From assembly GCF_011040385.1 (NCBI RefSeq), contig NZ_JAAIKB010000006.1, positions 248,001 to 312,000 on the forward strand: 64,000 nt of DNA, given 5' to 3'. How positions within the stretch are numbered: the first letter of the stretch is position 1; each line of letters begins with the position of its first letter. Positions 50,968-59,213 of the stretch are shown here, piece after piece. The stretch comes from Falsiroseomonas algicola. GTDB taxonomy: Bacteria; Pseudomonadota; Alphaproteobacteria; Acetobacterales; Acetobacteraceae. The notes beneath the pieces were generated by a model. That model had not been told where the DNA came from. It searched no databases and worked only from the letters and a program-made list of their open reading frames with translations. The translations under genes and the position numbers were made by a program.

Positions 50968-52062
50968 CTACCTCACTTCCAGCTCGGCCTGCAGCGCGCC
51001 GGCCGCCTTGATGGTCTGCAGGATGGAGATCATGTCCCGCGGCCCGACGCCGAGCTGGTTCAGCCCCTGCACCAGGTCCTGCAGCGTCGTGCCGCCCCGC
51101 AGGATGCCCATCCGCCTTTCGTTCTGGTCGTCCACTTCCACGTTGGTGCGCGGCACCACCACGGTCTGGCCGTTGGACAGCGGCCCGGGCTGGCTGACCT
51201 GCGGCGTTTCCGTCACGCGGATGGTCAGGTTGCCCTGTGCGATCGCGACGGTGGAGATGCGGACATTCGCACCCATCACGATCGTGCCGCTGGCTTCCTC
51301 GATCACCACGCGCGCCACGCTGTCGGGCTCGACCCGCAGCTGCTCGATCTCCGCGATGAAGCCGATCGCGTCGCGGCCGGCCAGCGCGATGGTCACGCTG
51401 CGCGGATCCGTGGCACTGGCCGGGTTGCCGGGGGCGTAGCGGTTGATCGCGGCCGCGATGCGCCGCGCCGTGGTCAGGTCGGGGTTGCGCAGCGCCAGCC
51501 GGATGGCCGGGCGGGACGCGAAGGCGAAGCCGACCTCGCGCTCCACGATCGCGCCGTTGGAGATGCGCGCCGCCGTCGGGACGCCACGCGTCACCGAACT
51601 CGCCGCGCCCCGCGCCGCGATGGCGCCGGTCGCGACCGCACCCTGCGCCACCGCATAGACTTCTCCATCCGCCCCCAGCAGCGGCGTCACCACCAGCGTG
51701 CCGCCCGTCAGGTTCGTGGCGTCGCCGAGGGCCGCGACGGAAACGTCGATCCGGCTGCCCGTGCGCGCGAAGCCCGGCAGATTGGCGGTCACCATCACGG
51801 CGGCGACGTTGCGCGTCTCCAGCTGCCGTTCCTGGTCGCGCGTATTGACGCCCAGCCGCTCCAGCATGCCGATCAGCGACTGCCGCGTGAACACCGCGTT
51901 GCGCAGCCGGTCGCCCGTTCCGTTCAGCCCGACGACCAGGCCGTAGCCCACCAGCTGGTTGTCGCGCATGCCCTCGACATCCGCGATGTCCTTGATCCGC
52001 ACGCCCTGGCCCAGCGCGGGTAGGGAGATGAGCAGGCCCAGCAGGAAGATCAGGCTGCGCAT
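50968..52062 (-). CDS. flgI: Flagellar P-ring protein FlgI
   Basis: 364 residues with a signal peptide (SLIFLLGLLISLPALGQG). RIKDIADVEGMRDNQLVGYGLVVGLNGTGD is the FlgI hallmark. GGTLVVTPLLGADGEVYAVAQG and the C-terminal RGGTTLQDLVQGLNQLGVGPRDMISILQTIKAAGALQAEL are also diagnostic. It polymerises around the distal rod in the peptidoglycan layer. It follows flgH by 2 bp. Full family length. Confidence 0.97.
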   Translation of the reverse strand: MRSLIFLLGLLISLPALGQGVRIKDIADVEGMRDNQLVGYGLVVGLNGTGDRLRNAVFTRQSLIGMLERLGVNTRDQERQLETRNVAAVMVTANLPGFARTGSRIDVSVAALGDATNLTGGTLVVTPLLGADGEVYAVAQGAVATGAIAARGAASSVTRGVPTAARISNGAIVEREVGFAFASRPAIRLALRNPDLTTARRIAAAINRYAPGNPASATDPRSVTIALAGRDAIGFIAEIEQLRVEPDSVARVVIEEASGTIVMGANVRISTVAIAQGNLTIRVTETPQVSQPGPLSNGQTVVVPRTNVEVDDQNERRMGILRGGTTLQDLVQGLNQLGVGPRDMISILQTIKAAGALQAELEVR

Positions 52063-52064
52063 GG

Positions 52065-52781
52065 TCAGAACGGCAGGATGATGTCGAGCAGCTGCTGCCC
52101 GTAGCGCGGCTGCTGCACGTCGCTGACCGTGCCACGGCCGCCATAGGCGATCCGCGCCTCGGCCAGGCGGTCATGCTTGACCGTGTTGTCGCTGGCGATG
52201 TCCTGCGGCCGGATGATGCCGGAGACCTGGAGGTCCCGCAGCTCATGGTTCACCCGCACCTGCTGGCGGCCCGCCACCACCAGGTTGCCGTTCGGCAGCG
52301 CCTGCGTGACGGTGGCGGCGACGCGCAGCGTCACCGTCTCCGTCCGCTGGATCTGGCCATTGCCGGCGGAGGAGCTGTCGGAGGCGCCGGAGACCAAGCG
52401 CGAGGGATCGAAGCCGTTCGGCAGCAGCCGGCCATAGCTGGAATCGAGGCCGAGCAGACGCGGCAGGCCAAGCGATTCGGTATTGGCGCGCGTGCGCTCC
52501 GTGCTGTTCTGCAGCTGCGCGCGATCCTCGATCTGCACCAGCACGGTGACGAGGTCACCGACCTGCGCCGCGCGCTGGTCGCGCAGGAAGGTACGGCTGC
52601 CCTGCCGCCACAGCGAATTGGCCTCCGCCGGTGCCGTCTGCGGCGCGGGCATCGGCATGCTCACCGGGCGGACGTTCGGGTTCTCGATCGGCGCCATGCT
52701 CGGCGCGCGGCCGAGTTCGGACAGACGCTCCGCGCAGCCCGTCATGGACAGCAGCAGGAGGAGGGGGAGGGTGCGCTTCAT
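52065..52781 (-). CDS. flgH: Flagellar L-ring protein FlgH
   Basis: 238 residues from ATG 52781. A lipoprotein signal: TLPLLLLLSMTGCAERL, with lipidation Cys about 16. SLWRQGSRTFLRDQRAAQVGDLVTVLVQIEDRAQLQN and GNLVVAGRQQVRVNHELRDLQVSGIIRPQDI are FlgH blocks. The end reads SDVQQPRYGQQLLDIILPF. It forms the outer-membrane ring. It overlaps flgA by 4 bp. Confidence 0.96.
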   Translation of the reverse strand: MKRTLPLLLLLSMTGCAERLSELGRAPSMAPIENPNVRPVSMPMPAPQTAPAEANSLWRQGSRTFLRDQRAAQVGDLVTVLVQIEDRAQLQNSTERTRANTESLGLPRLLGLDSSYGRLLPNGFDPSRLVSGASDSSSAGNGQIQRTETVTLRVAATVTQALPNGNLVVAGRQQVRVNHELRDLQVSGIIRPQDIASDNTVKHDRLAEARIAYGGRGTVSDVQQPRYGQQLLDIILPF

Positions 52782-53761
52782 CGTGAGGCTTGATCCCTGC
52801 GGTTGACGCGGGCGGCGATGGCGGGGGGCAGGCTGGTGGCAGCGCCGATGGCGCGGGCGCGGCCCGGGCCGATCACCTCCGCCTGCACCACGCTGCCGGA
52901 GGCGAGGTTGAGCACGTGGAAGCTGCGGCCGCGGAACCCGTCCTCCAGCGCGCGGCCCTGCGCCGTCAGCGTCAGGCCCGGCGCCTGATGGAGCAGCTGC
53001 ACGGCGGATTCGCGTGCGATGATGGCGGCGACGGCAACGTCCGCCGGCGACAGCGCCTGCCCGGCGGCGATGGCGCGGCGCAGCCGCTGGCCGGTCACGG
53101 CTTCCACATCCTCCGCGACGCTGGCGGGGGCGCGATCCACCGCCATGCGGCTGAGCGTGACGTCGCCGGGCATCACCATCTCGCCGGCGCGCAGCGCCTT
53201 GGCCGCGACGACCACGTCGCGCATCGCGACCGCCCGGCCGCTGACGCGCTGCGTGAAGGTCGGCATGCCCTCCGCCACCACGACCAGCGTCGCGGAGAAG
53301 CGGCGCGACACGCCATCCCACAGCGCGCCATCCACCGCCACGCGCGCATCCGGCGCGCCGGCGGGCAGGCTCGGCGGCTGGAAGCCCGGGATGTCGAGGT
53401 CGAGCTCGGGATCGGCGCCGAGTGCGACGAGTTCCGCCCGCAGCGGCTCCAGCACCTCCTCCCGCCGCATGGCGCGGCCAGGGCGCTCCACCACCACGCG
53501 CTCATCGCCCAGGACCGGTCGCCACGCCAGGCCGTAGTCGCGCGCGATGGCGGCGAGTTGCGGCGCCTCCACCACGAAGCGGCGGCCCGGCGCCGGGGCG
53601 GGGCCGAGCGTCGTCTCCGCCCGCGCGCCCGCATGGTCGAAGATGTCGCCCAGCGTCACGACGGCGGATTCCACGACGGCCTGCGCCCGCGGCGCGGGCG
53701 CCTGCGCGAAAGCAGGCGTCGCCAGAAGCGCCAGCACGAGGAGGGACGACCACGCGCGCAT
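52778..53761 (-). CDS. flgA: Flagellar P-ring assembly chaperone FlgA
   Basis: 327 residues with a Sec signal (AWSSLLVLALLATPAFAQ). The C-terminal SAF/ChapFlgA domain is clear: VVVAAKALRAGEMVMPGDVTLSRMAVDR, VTGQRLRRAIAAGQALSPADV, and LEDGFRGRSFHVLNLASGSVVQAEVIGPGRARA. The N-terminal half (about 30-180) is longer than in E. coli FlgA, as seen in some alphaproteobacteria. It chaperones FlgI in the periplasm. It overlaps flgG and flgH. Confidence 0.93.
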   Translation of the reverse strand: MRAWSSLLVLALLATPAFAQAPAPRAQAVVESAVVTLGDIFDHAGARAETTLGPAPAPGRRFVVEAPQLAAIARDYGLAWRPVLGDERVVVERPGRAMRREEVLEPLRAELVALGADPELDLDIPGFQPPSLPAGAPDARVAVDGALWDGVSRRFSATLVVVAEGMPTFTQRVSGRAVAMRDVVVAAKALRAGEMVMPGDVTLSRMAVDRAPASVAEDVEAVTGQRLRRAIAAGQALSPADVAVAAIIARESAVQLLHQAPGLTLTAQGRALEDGFRGRSFHVLNLASGSVVQAEVIGPGRARAIGAATSLPPAIAARVNRRDQASR

Positions 53762-54546
53762 CAGCGCATCCGCGTCAGGGTGGACAGCATTTCGTCACCC
53801 GCGGTGATGACCTTGCTGTTCATCTCATAGGCGCGCTGCGCGGTGATCAGGTTCGTGATCTCCTGCACCACGTTCACGTTGCTGGACTCGAGGAAGCCCT
53901 GCTGGATCTGGCCGTAGCCGACGCCGCCCGGCACGCCCGGCTGCGCCTGGCCCGATGCCGGCGTCGCCAGGAACATGTTGTCGCCCGTGGCTTCCAGCCC
54001 GCCCTCGTTCGGGAAGATCGCGATCTGGATCTGGCCGACATTCTGCGGCTGCACCTGGCCATCCAGCTTCACCAGCACCTCGCCCGCCGCGTTGATCGTC
54101 ACGTCGCGCGCCGCGGCCGGCACCACGATGCCGCCGGAGACAGGGAAGCCGTCCGCGGTCACGATCGTGCCCTCGGGCGAAAGGCCGAAGCTGCCGGCGC
54201 GGGTATAGGCCGTCTCGCCACTCGGCAGCGTCACGGGGAAGTAGCCATTGCCGCGCACCGCCAGGTCGAAGCGGTTCTCCGTCTGGGTCAGGCTGCCCTG
54301 TTCGGAGATGCGGTAGATCGCCGCCGTGCGGACGCCGAGCCCGAGCTGCGCGCCGGAGGGCAGAACCGTGCCCTGGTCGCTGCTCTGCGACCCCGCGCGG
54401 CGCAGGTTCTGGTAGATCAGGTCCTGGAACTCGGCGCGGCGGCGCTTGTAGCCCGTCGTGCTCATATTCGCGATGTTGTTGGAGATGACTTCGACGTTGG
54501 TCTGCTGGGCCTGCAGCCCCGTCGCAGCGATGTCGAGCGTGCGCAT
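53761..54546 (-). CDS. flgG: Flagellar distal rod protein FlgG
   Basis: 261 residues from ATG 54546. The N-terminal rod helix MRTLDIAATGLQAQQTNVEVISNNIANMSTTGYKRRRAEFQDL (about 1-43, locator only) and the C-terminal VNVVQEITNLITAQRAYEMNSKVITAGDEMLSTLTRMR are standard FlgG. Length equals the family norm. It builds the distal rod. It lies 22 bp after flgF. Confidence 0.97.
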   Translation of the reverse strand: MRTLDIAATGLQAQQTNVEVISNNIANMSTTGYKRRRAEFQDLIYQNLRRAGSQSSDQGTVLPSGAQLGLGVRTAAIYRISEQGSLTQTENRFDLAVRGNGYFPVTLPSGETAYTRAGSFGLSPEGTIVTADGFPVSGGIVVPAAARDVTINAAGEVLVKLDGQVQPQNVGQIQIAIFPNEGGLEATGDNMFLATPASGQAQPGVPGGVGYGQIQQGFLESSNVNVVQEITNLITAQRAYEMNSKVITAGDEMLSTLTRMR

Positions 54547-54568
54547 GTGGTCTTCGACTCCTGTTCGG

Positions 54569-55312
54569 TCAGCGGCGGCGGAGGATGCGATCGACGGCGC
54601 CACCCAGGCGCTCGCCTTCCTTCTCGATGAACTGGGCGGCGAACTGGAATTCGCGCAGCCCGGCGGTCAGCCGCGTCAGCTCCGCCACCGGGCTGACATT
54701 CGATTCCTCGACGGCACCCTGCACCACGTTGGGGCGGTCCACCGGCAGCGCGTCCACGCCCTGCGGCGCGTTGAACAGGCGCGATCCCTCCGCGACCAGG
54801 CGCTGCTGCTGCTCGAACCGCACCACGCGCAGACGTCCGACGACGCCGCTTTCGCTGCTGATCGTGCCGTCGCCCTTGATCTCCAGCCGCACATCGCCGG
54901 GCGGCAGGGTCAGCGGCTGCCCGCCTTCGCCCAGCACCGGATTGCCGTCGGGGTCCACCACCTGGCTGTCGGGGGAGAGGGTGAAGTGGCCGGCGCGCGT
55001 GAAGCGTTCACCGCGCGGCGTCTGCACGGCGAAGAAGCCGTCGCTGCCCAGCGCCAGGTCCAGCGGGTTGCCGGTGTGGCGCACCGCGCCGGCCGACATG
55101 TCGCGCCAGGTCGCGCGATCCATGGTGAAGGCCAGCTGCTCGCCGCCCGTCGGCGTCTCGGCGCCGGATTGCCGGGCCAGTTGCTGGGCGAAGACGGTCT
55201 GGCTGGCCTTGAAGCCGGGCGTGCCGGCATTGGCGATGTTCGCCGCCAGCACCTCCGTCGCGCGGGATTGCGCGGCCAGGCGTGACAGGACGATGTAGCC
55301 AGGCGTGTCCAT
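54569..55312 (-). CDS. flgF: Flagellar proximal rod protein FlgF
   Basis: 247 residues. TPGYIVLSRLAAQSRATEVLAANIANAGTPGFKAS is the rod-family N-terminus. GSDGFFAVQTPRGERFTRAGHFTLSP and SNVSPVAELTRLTAGLREFQFAAQFIEKEGE fit FlgF. First gene of the leftward flagellar unit, 245 bp from divergent fliL. The start ATG at 55312 has no strong ribosome site. Confidence 0.94.
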   Translation of the reverse strand: MDTPGYIVLSRLAAQSRATEVLAANIANAGTPGFKASQTVFAQQLARQSGAETPTGGEQLAFTMDRATWRDMSAGAVRHTGNPLDLALGSDGFFAVQTPRGERFTRAGHFTLSPDSQVVDPDGNPVLGEGGQPLTLPPGDVRLEIKGDGTISSESGVVGRLRVVRFEQQQRLVAEGSRLFNAPQGVDALPVDRPNVVQGAVEESNVSPVAELTRLTAGLREFQFAAQFIEKEGERLGGAVDRILRRR

Positions 55313-55331
55313 GCGCCGCGGTCCTTACGTG

Positions 55332-55360
55332 GCGCATGGCCGGAATCCCGGCCGATGCGC
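55332..55360. promoter_or_regulatory. Imperfect palindrome in the flgF-fliL divergent gap
   Basis: GCGCATGGCCGG and CCGGCC-G-ATGCGC pair over 12 bp with one bulged G around AATC. It lies 20 bp upstream of flgF in the 245-bp gap that must hold promoters for both flagellar operons. I found no convincing sigma-54 or sigma-28 promoter in that gap. It could be an activator site or an RNA hairpin. Confidence 0.4.
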
Positions 55361-55557
55361 ATGGGGGCTGGCGGCTGAGATCCTCGCAACCGCGTCGCCG
55401 GCCGGTCAGGGCCAGGCAAGGGTCCACGGCAGTTCTTCCGCCTCGGGTCTCGATCTACGGCGCAGTTGTTTCCGGCCTCTGAAGGGGGGTCCTGCCGGGC
55501 AAGGACACGTTAACAGCCGGGGCATAGATCGATCCTGCATTCCAGGACGGGGGCCCC

Positions 55558-56049
55558 ATGACGGACGCCGCTTCAAAGCCGAAGGACGCGCCGGCGAAGA
55601 AGGGCAAGGCGCGACTGCTCATCATCGCGGGCGCCATCGTGCTGCTCGCCGGTGGCGGGGCCGGCGCTGCCTTCTTCCTCAAGCTGCCGCCCTTCGGCGG
55701 CGGCGAGGCCAGCCATGAGGAAGCCGGCGCACCACAGGCCGCGCCGCCCGTCTTCGTCGAGATCCCCGACATCGTGGCCAATCTGAACGCCGGCGCGCGC
55801 CGTCAGTCCTTCGTCCGCGTCAAGGCGCGGCTGGAAGTGGCGCGGCGCGAGGATGCGGCGATCGCCACCGCCGCCATGCCCCGCCTCCAGGACCTCTTCA
55901 CCACCTATCTGCGGGAGATGCGGCCGGAGGAGCTGCGCGGCAGCATCGGCACGCAGCGGCTGCGGGAGGAGCTGCTGGCCCGCGCCAACCTCGCGACGCG
56001 GCCCGGCACCGTCACCGATGTCCTCTTCGTCGAGCTGATCGTGCAATGA
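55558..56049 (+). CDS. fliL: Flagellar basal-body protein FliL
   Basis: 163 residues. Cytoplasmic Lys-rich lead, one membrane helix (about 19-41, ARLLIIAGAIVLLAGGGAGAAFFL), a short linker, and the periplasmic FliL domain with FVEIPDIVANLNAGARRQSFVRVKARLEVAR and LQDLFTTYLREMRPEELRGS. FliL supports stators at the motor. It opens the rightward flagellar operon and overlaps fliM by 4 bp. Confidence 0.94.
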   Translation: MTDAASKPKDAPAKKGKARLLIIAGAIVLLAGGGAGAAFFLKLPPFGGGEASHEEAGAPQAAPPVFVEIPDIVANLNAGARRQSFVRVKARLEVARREDAAIATAAMPRLQDLFTTYLREMRPEELRGSIGTQRLREELLARANLATRPGTVTDVLFVELIVQ

Positions 56050-57188
56050 GCGACGAACTGCCGAAGACCGCCGTCGAGGAGCCGGCAGAGGATGATTGGG
56101 GCGCCGCCCTGGCGGAGGCCGCGGAGGACGACCTGGCCGCGCATGCGGCTGCCGAGCGCATCCTGGCCGATCCCGTTCCCGTCGCGGGCCCGGTGGAGCC
56201 GACCCGTGTGCTCAACCAGGCCGAGATCGACAGCCTGCTCGGCTTCGGCAACGGCGCCGGGGGCGATGATGGCGGCGGCAGCGGGATGGAACGCGTCATC
56301 GCGCGCGGCCTTGTCTCCTATGAACGCCTGCCGATGCTGGAGATCGTCTTCGATCGCCTGGTCCGCATCCTCTCCACCACGCTCCGCAACTTCACCTCCG
56401 ACACGGTCGAGGTCTCGATCGATGAGATCCAGTCGCTGCGCTTCGGGGACTACCTGAACTCCATTCCCCTGCCCGCCATGCTCTCCGTCTTCAAGGCGGA
56501 GGAATGGGACAATTACGGCCTCGTCGTCGTCGATTCCGCGCTGATCTATTCGGTGGTGGACGTGCTGCTCGGCGGCCGCCGCGGCACCTCCGCCATGCGG
56601 ATCGAGGGCCGGCCCTACACCACCATCGAACGCACGCTGGTGGAGCGGCTGGTCAATGTCGTGATGAACGACCTGTCGGAGGCCTTCGCGCCGCTCTCCC
56701 CCGTCCGCTTCAAGTTCGAGCGGCTGGAGGTGAACCCGCGCTTCGCCATGATCTCCCGCAGTTCCAACGCCGCCGTCCTGGTTCGGCTGCGCATCGACAT
56801 GGACAGCCGCGGCGGGGAGCTGCAGCTGATGCTGCCCTACGCGACGCTGGAGCCGGTGCGCGACCTGCTGCTGCAGCAGTTCATGGGCGAGAAGTTCGGC
56901 CGCGACAGCATCTGGGAAACACATCTGGCCGAGGAGTTGAGGCAGACCGGCGTCGCCCTCGACGTCGTGCTGGATGAGCAGACCATGGCCCTTTCCGACG
57001 TGCTGCGCCTGCAGGTTGGCGACCAGATCCTGCTGAATGTCGGCCCCGGCGCGCCGGTGCGGCTGCGCTGCGGGGAAACATCGCTGTTCGAGGGGCTGGT
57101 CGGCCGGCGCAACGACCGCCTGGCGGTCAGGATCGAGAATGTGCTGGCGCGCGAAGATGCCAGCCGTGGAGCGGAGGATCTGGCATGA
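56046..57188 (+). CDS. fliM: Flagellar motor switch protein FliM
   Basis: 380 residues. VLNQAEIDSLLGFG near 57-70 is the CheY-P-binding motif; a 55-residue acidic lead before it is longer than usual. The middle domain has GLVSYERLPMLEIVFDRLVRILSTTLRN and LLGGRRGTSAM (GGxG-type loop). The C-terminal SpoA domain has LQVGDQILLNVGPGAPVRLRCGETSLFEGLVGRRNDRLAVRIE. It switches rotor direction. Overlaps the next gene by 4 bp. Confidence 0.96.
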   Translation: MSDELPKTAVEEPAEDDWGAALAEAAEDDLAAHAAAERILADPVPVAGPVEPTRVLNQAEIDSLLGFGNGAGGDDGGGSGMERVIARGLVSYERLPMLEIVFDRLVRILSTTLRNFTSDTVEVSIDEIQSLRFGDYLNSIPLPAMLSVFKAEEWDNYGLVVVDSALIYSVVDVLLGGRRGTSAMRIEGRPYTTIERTLVERLVNVVMNDLSEAFAPLSPVRFKFERLEVNPRFAMISRSSNAAVLVRLRIDMDSRGGELQLMLPYATLEPVRDLLLQQFMGEKFGRDSIWETHLAEELRQTGVALDVVLDEQTMALSDVLRLQVGDQILLNVGPGAPVRLRCGETSLFEGLVGRRNDRLAVRIENVLAREDASRGAEDLA

Positions 57189-57613
57189 GCATGGCGATGA
57201 TGGAGTGGCTGCTGGAAGCGGCCCTGGTGGCCGGCATCATCGCCGCCCTGCCCCCGGCGCTGCGACTGGAACGCGCGCTCAGCGGCCTCAGCAAGGACAA
57301 GTCCGCCGTGATGGACAGCGTCCGCGGCTTCACGGAAGCGACGAAGCAGGCGGAAGCCTCCATCGGCCGGCTGCGTGCCACCGCCGACAGCGCATCCCGC
57401 AGCGTGGCGGAACAGGTGGCGGCGGCGACGGCGCTGCGCGACGACCTCCGCTTCCTGACGGAACGCGCCGGCGTCGCCGCGGATCGCCTCGACACCGGCC
57501 TGCGCGGCGGTGGCCGTCCCCCCGTGCCGGAGGCCGCCAACGTCTCCCCCATTCCCCGCGCGCGCGCCGAACAGGAATTGCTGCGCGCGATCAGCCGGAG
57601 CCGCAGCGCATGA
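57185..57613 (+). CDS. DUF6468-like coiled-coil membrane protein of the flagellar operon
   Basis: 142 residues. An N-terminal membrane helix (about 6-24, MEWLLEAALVAGIIAALPPAL) is followed by a long helical region RLERALSGLSKDKSAVMDSVRGFTEATKQAEASIGRLRATADSASRSVAEQVAAATALRDDLRFLTERA (about 27-95, locator only). A disordered Pro/Arg tail ends it. The place between fliM and motE and the architecture match the DUF6468 proteins of alphaproteobacterial flagellar clusters. The function is not established. Overlaps both neighbours by 4 bp. Confidence 0.75.
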   Translation: MSMAMMEWLLEAALVAGIIAALPPALRLERALSGLSKDKSAVMDSVRGFTEATKQAEASIGRLRATADSASRSVAEQVAAATALRDDLRFLTERAGVAADRLDTGLRGGGRPPVPEAANVSPIPRARAEQELLRAISRSRSA

Positions 57614-58218
57614 ACGCCGCCAATGCCGTGCGCGTCCTCCTCGTCATCGCCGGCTTCCTGCTCGGCCTGAAGGGGATGGCGCTGGTGCGCGATTTCCCGC
57701 TGCTGACGCGCGCGATCCCGGCCTTCTCCACCACCGCGCTGGCGGCCGATCCGGCACCCGCGGCGCCGTCACCCGCGCCCGCCACCACCCCCGCGCCGGC
57801 CGCCGCCCCCAGCGCGACGGACGCCATGGCGGCAGGCCTGCGCGCGCGGCGCGAGGCATTGGAGGAGCGGGAGCGTTCCATCGCCACGCGCGAAGCCCTG
57901 CTGGCCGTCGCCGAACAGCGCCTGGCCGCGCGGCTCGCGGAACTGACCGCCCTGCAGGGCCGCCTGGAACAGGCCGATGTCGATGCGCGGGAGCGCGAGG
58001 AATCGCACTGGCGCACCATGGCCAAGCTCTATGAGACGATGCGGCCGCGCGAAGCCGCCGCCGTCTTCAACGAACTCGACCTGCCCGTCCTCGTGCAGGT
58101 CGTCGAACGGATGAACGACCGCAAGGCCGCCCCCGTTCTCGGCGCCATGCTGCCGGACCGTGTCCGCCAGCTGACCGTCGAACTCGCCCGCCTCCGTGCC
58201 GCCCGCCCACCGGCCTGA
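57610..58218 (+). CDS. motE: MotE-like flagellar stator chaperone (MgtE-N domain)
   Basis: 202 residues from ATG 57610. One N-terminal membrane helix (about 6-25, AVRVLLVIAGFLLGLKGMAL), an Ala/Pro linker, a coiled coil (about 80-135, LRARREALEERERSIATREALLAVAEQRLAARLAELTALQGRLE), and the C-terminal MgtE-N-like part TMAKLYETMRPREAAAVFNELDLPVLVQVVERMNDRKAAPVLGAM. This is the MotE layout; in Sinorhizobium MotE chaperones the stator protein MotC. The real name depends on synteny, which fits. Confidence 0.83.
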   Translation: MNAANAVRVLLVIAGFLLGLKGMALVRDFPLLTRAIPAFSTTALAADPAPAAPSPAPATTPAPAAAPSATDAMAAGLRARREALEERERSIATREALLAVAEQRLAARLAELTALQGRLEQADVDAREREESHWRTMAKLYETMRPREAAAVFNELDLPVLVQVVERMNDRKAAPVLGAMLPDRVRQLTVELARLRAARPPA

Positions 58219-58265
58219 CGCCGGCGGCCCGCAATCGCAGCCTGAACAGAAGGGACAGGACAGCC

Positions 58266-58652
58266 ATGAGCATCGACCGCAACATGAAGGTTCTCGTTGT
58301 CGATGACTACAAGACGATGACGCGCATCATCCGCAACCTGCTGAAGCAGATCGAGTTCAACGAGACGGATGAGGCCAGCGACGGGCATGAGGCCCTGGCC
58401 AAGCTGCGCGCCGGCAATTTCGGCCTGGTGATCAGCGACTGGAACATGCAGCCGATGACGGGCCTCGACCTGCTGAAGGAAGTGCGCGCCGACGCCCGCC
58501 TGAAGCACCTGCCCTTCATCATGGTGACGGCGGAGAGCAAGACGGAGAACGTCGTCGCCGCCAAGCAGGCCGGCGTGTCCAACTACATCGTCAAGCCCTT
58601 CAACGCGGAGACGCTGCGCGACAAGATCGAGAAGGTCCTGGTCCATGCCTGA
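58266..58652 (+). CDS. cheY: Chemotaxis response regulator CheY (flagellar-operon copy)
   Basis: 128-residue receiver domain. Acidic pair in VVDDYKTMTRIIRNLL, phosphoacceptor in GLVISDWNMQPMTGLDLLKEV (Asp about 59), Thr in IMVTAES, Lys in YIVKPFNAETL. The WNMQPMTG loop is typical of CheY proteins encoded with cheZ. It overlaps cheZ by 8 bp, so it is the natural CheZ substrate and motor-binding CheY. It differs clearly from the che-operon CheY at 47340-47705. Confidence 0.95.
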   Translation: MSIDRNMKVLVVDDYKTMTRIIRNLLKQIEFNETDEASDGHEALAKLRAGNFGLVISDWNMQPMTGLDLLKEVRADARLKHLPFIMVTAESKTENVVAAKQAGVSNYIVKPFNAETLRDKIEKVLVHA

Positions 58653-59160
58653 CCAGGGCCCACCCGTGGCGATCCGGGGGGACCTGGACACCACCGTCCG
58701 ATCGCTGATGTCGGAGCTGGATGCGCTGAGCCGCATCATCGCCGATGCGCGGCAGGAGGTTGCCGCACTCCGCGCCGATGATTCCGACATCGCCGACATC
58801 CCCGGCGCGACGGATGAACTGGCGGCCATCGTCTCCCACACCGCCCAGGCGACGCATGAGATCCTGGACAGCTGCGAGGCGCTGGAGACCGTCTCCGCCC
58901 GCGTCGGCGACGCGGATGCGGAGGTGCTGCAGGGCGCCATCACGCGCATCTACGAGGCGTGTTCCTTCCAGGACATCACCGGCCAGCGCATCGCCAAGGT
59001 GGTGGCCGCGCTGCAGGCGGTGGAACGGCGCATCGCCCGCGCCCGCCAGGGCCTGCCGGACCGCCTGCCGATCGTCGCCGCGACGGCGTCGCTGCTGAAC
59101 GGCCCGCAGCTGCCCGGCAACGGCATCAGCCAGTCCGCCATCGACGCGCTGTTCGATTGA
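58645..59160 (+). CDS. cheZ: CheY-P phosphatase CheZ
   Basis: 171 residues, mostly helical. The active-site motif CSFQDITGQRIAKVV is at 107-120, with Asp110 and Gln114 in place of the known CheZ Asp143/Gln147. The C-terminal amphipathic segment SQSAIDALFD (162-171) resembles the CheY-binding tail. It is shorter than E. coli CheZ (about 214), as in other alphaproteobacteria that have CheZ. It removes phosphate from CheY-P. Overlaps cheY by 8 bp. Confidence 0.93.
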   Translation: MPDQGPPVAIRGDLDTTVRSLMSELDALSRIIADARQEVAALRADDSDIADIPGATDELAAIVSHTAQATHEILDSCEALETVSARVGDADAEVLQGAITRIYEACSFQDITGQRIAKVVAALQAVERRIARARQGLPDRLPIVAATASLLNGPQLPGNGISQSAIDALFD

Positions 59161-59213
59161 GCCTGGCGGGGCGCCACCGCGCCCCGCCGCCTTCCTCACG
59201 AGGTTCCCGCCCG

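Noticed and set aside
55313-55557. Sigma-54 or sigma-28 flagellar promoters in the flgF-fliL gap
   Set aside because: I looked for TGGC-N8-TTGC and TAAA-N15-GCCGATAA on both strands by eye and found no acceptable match; only a palindrome is reported.
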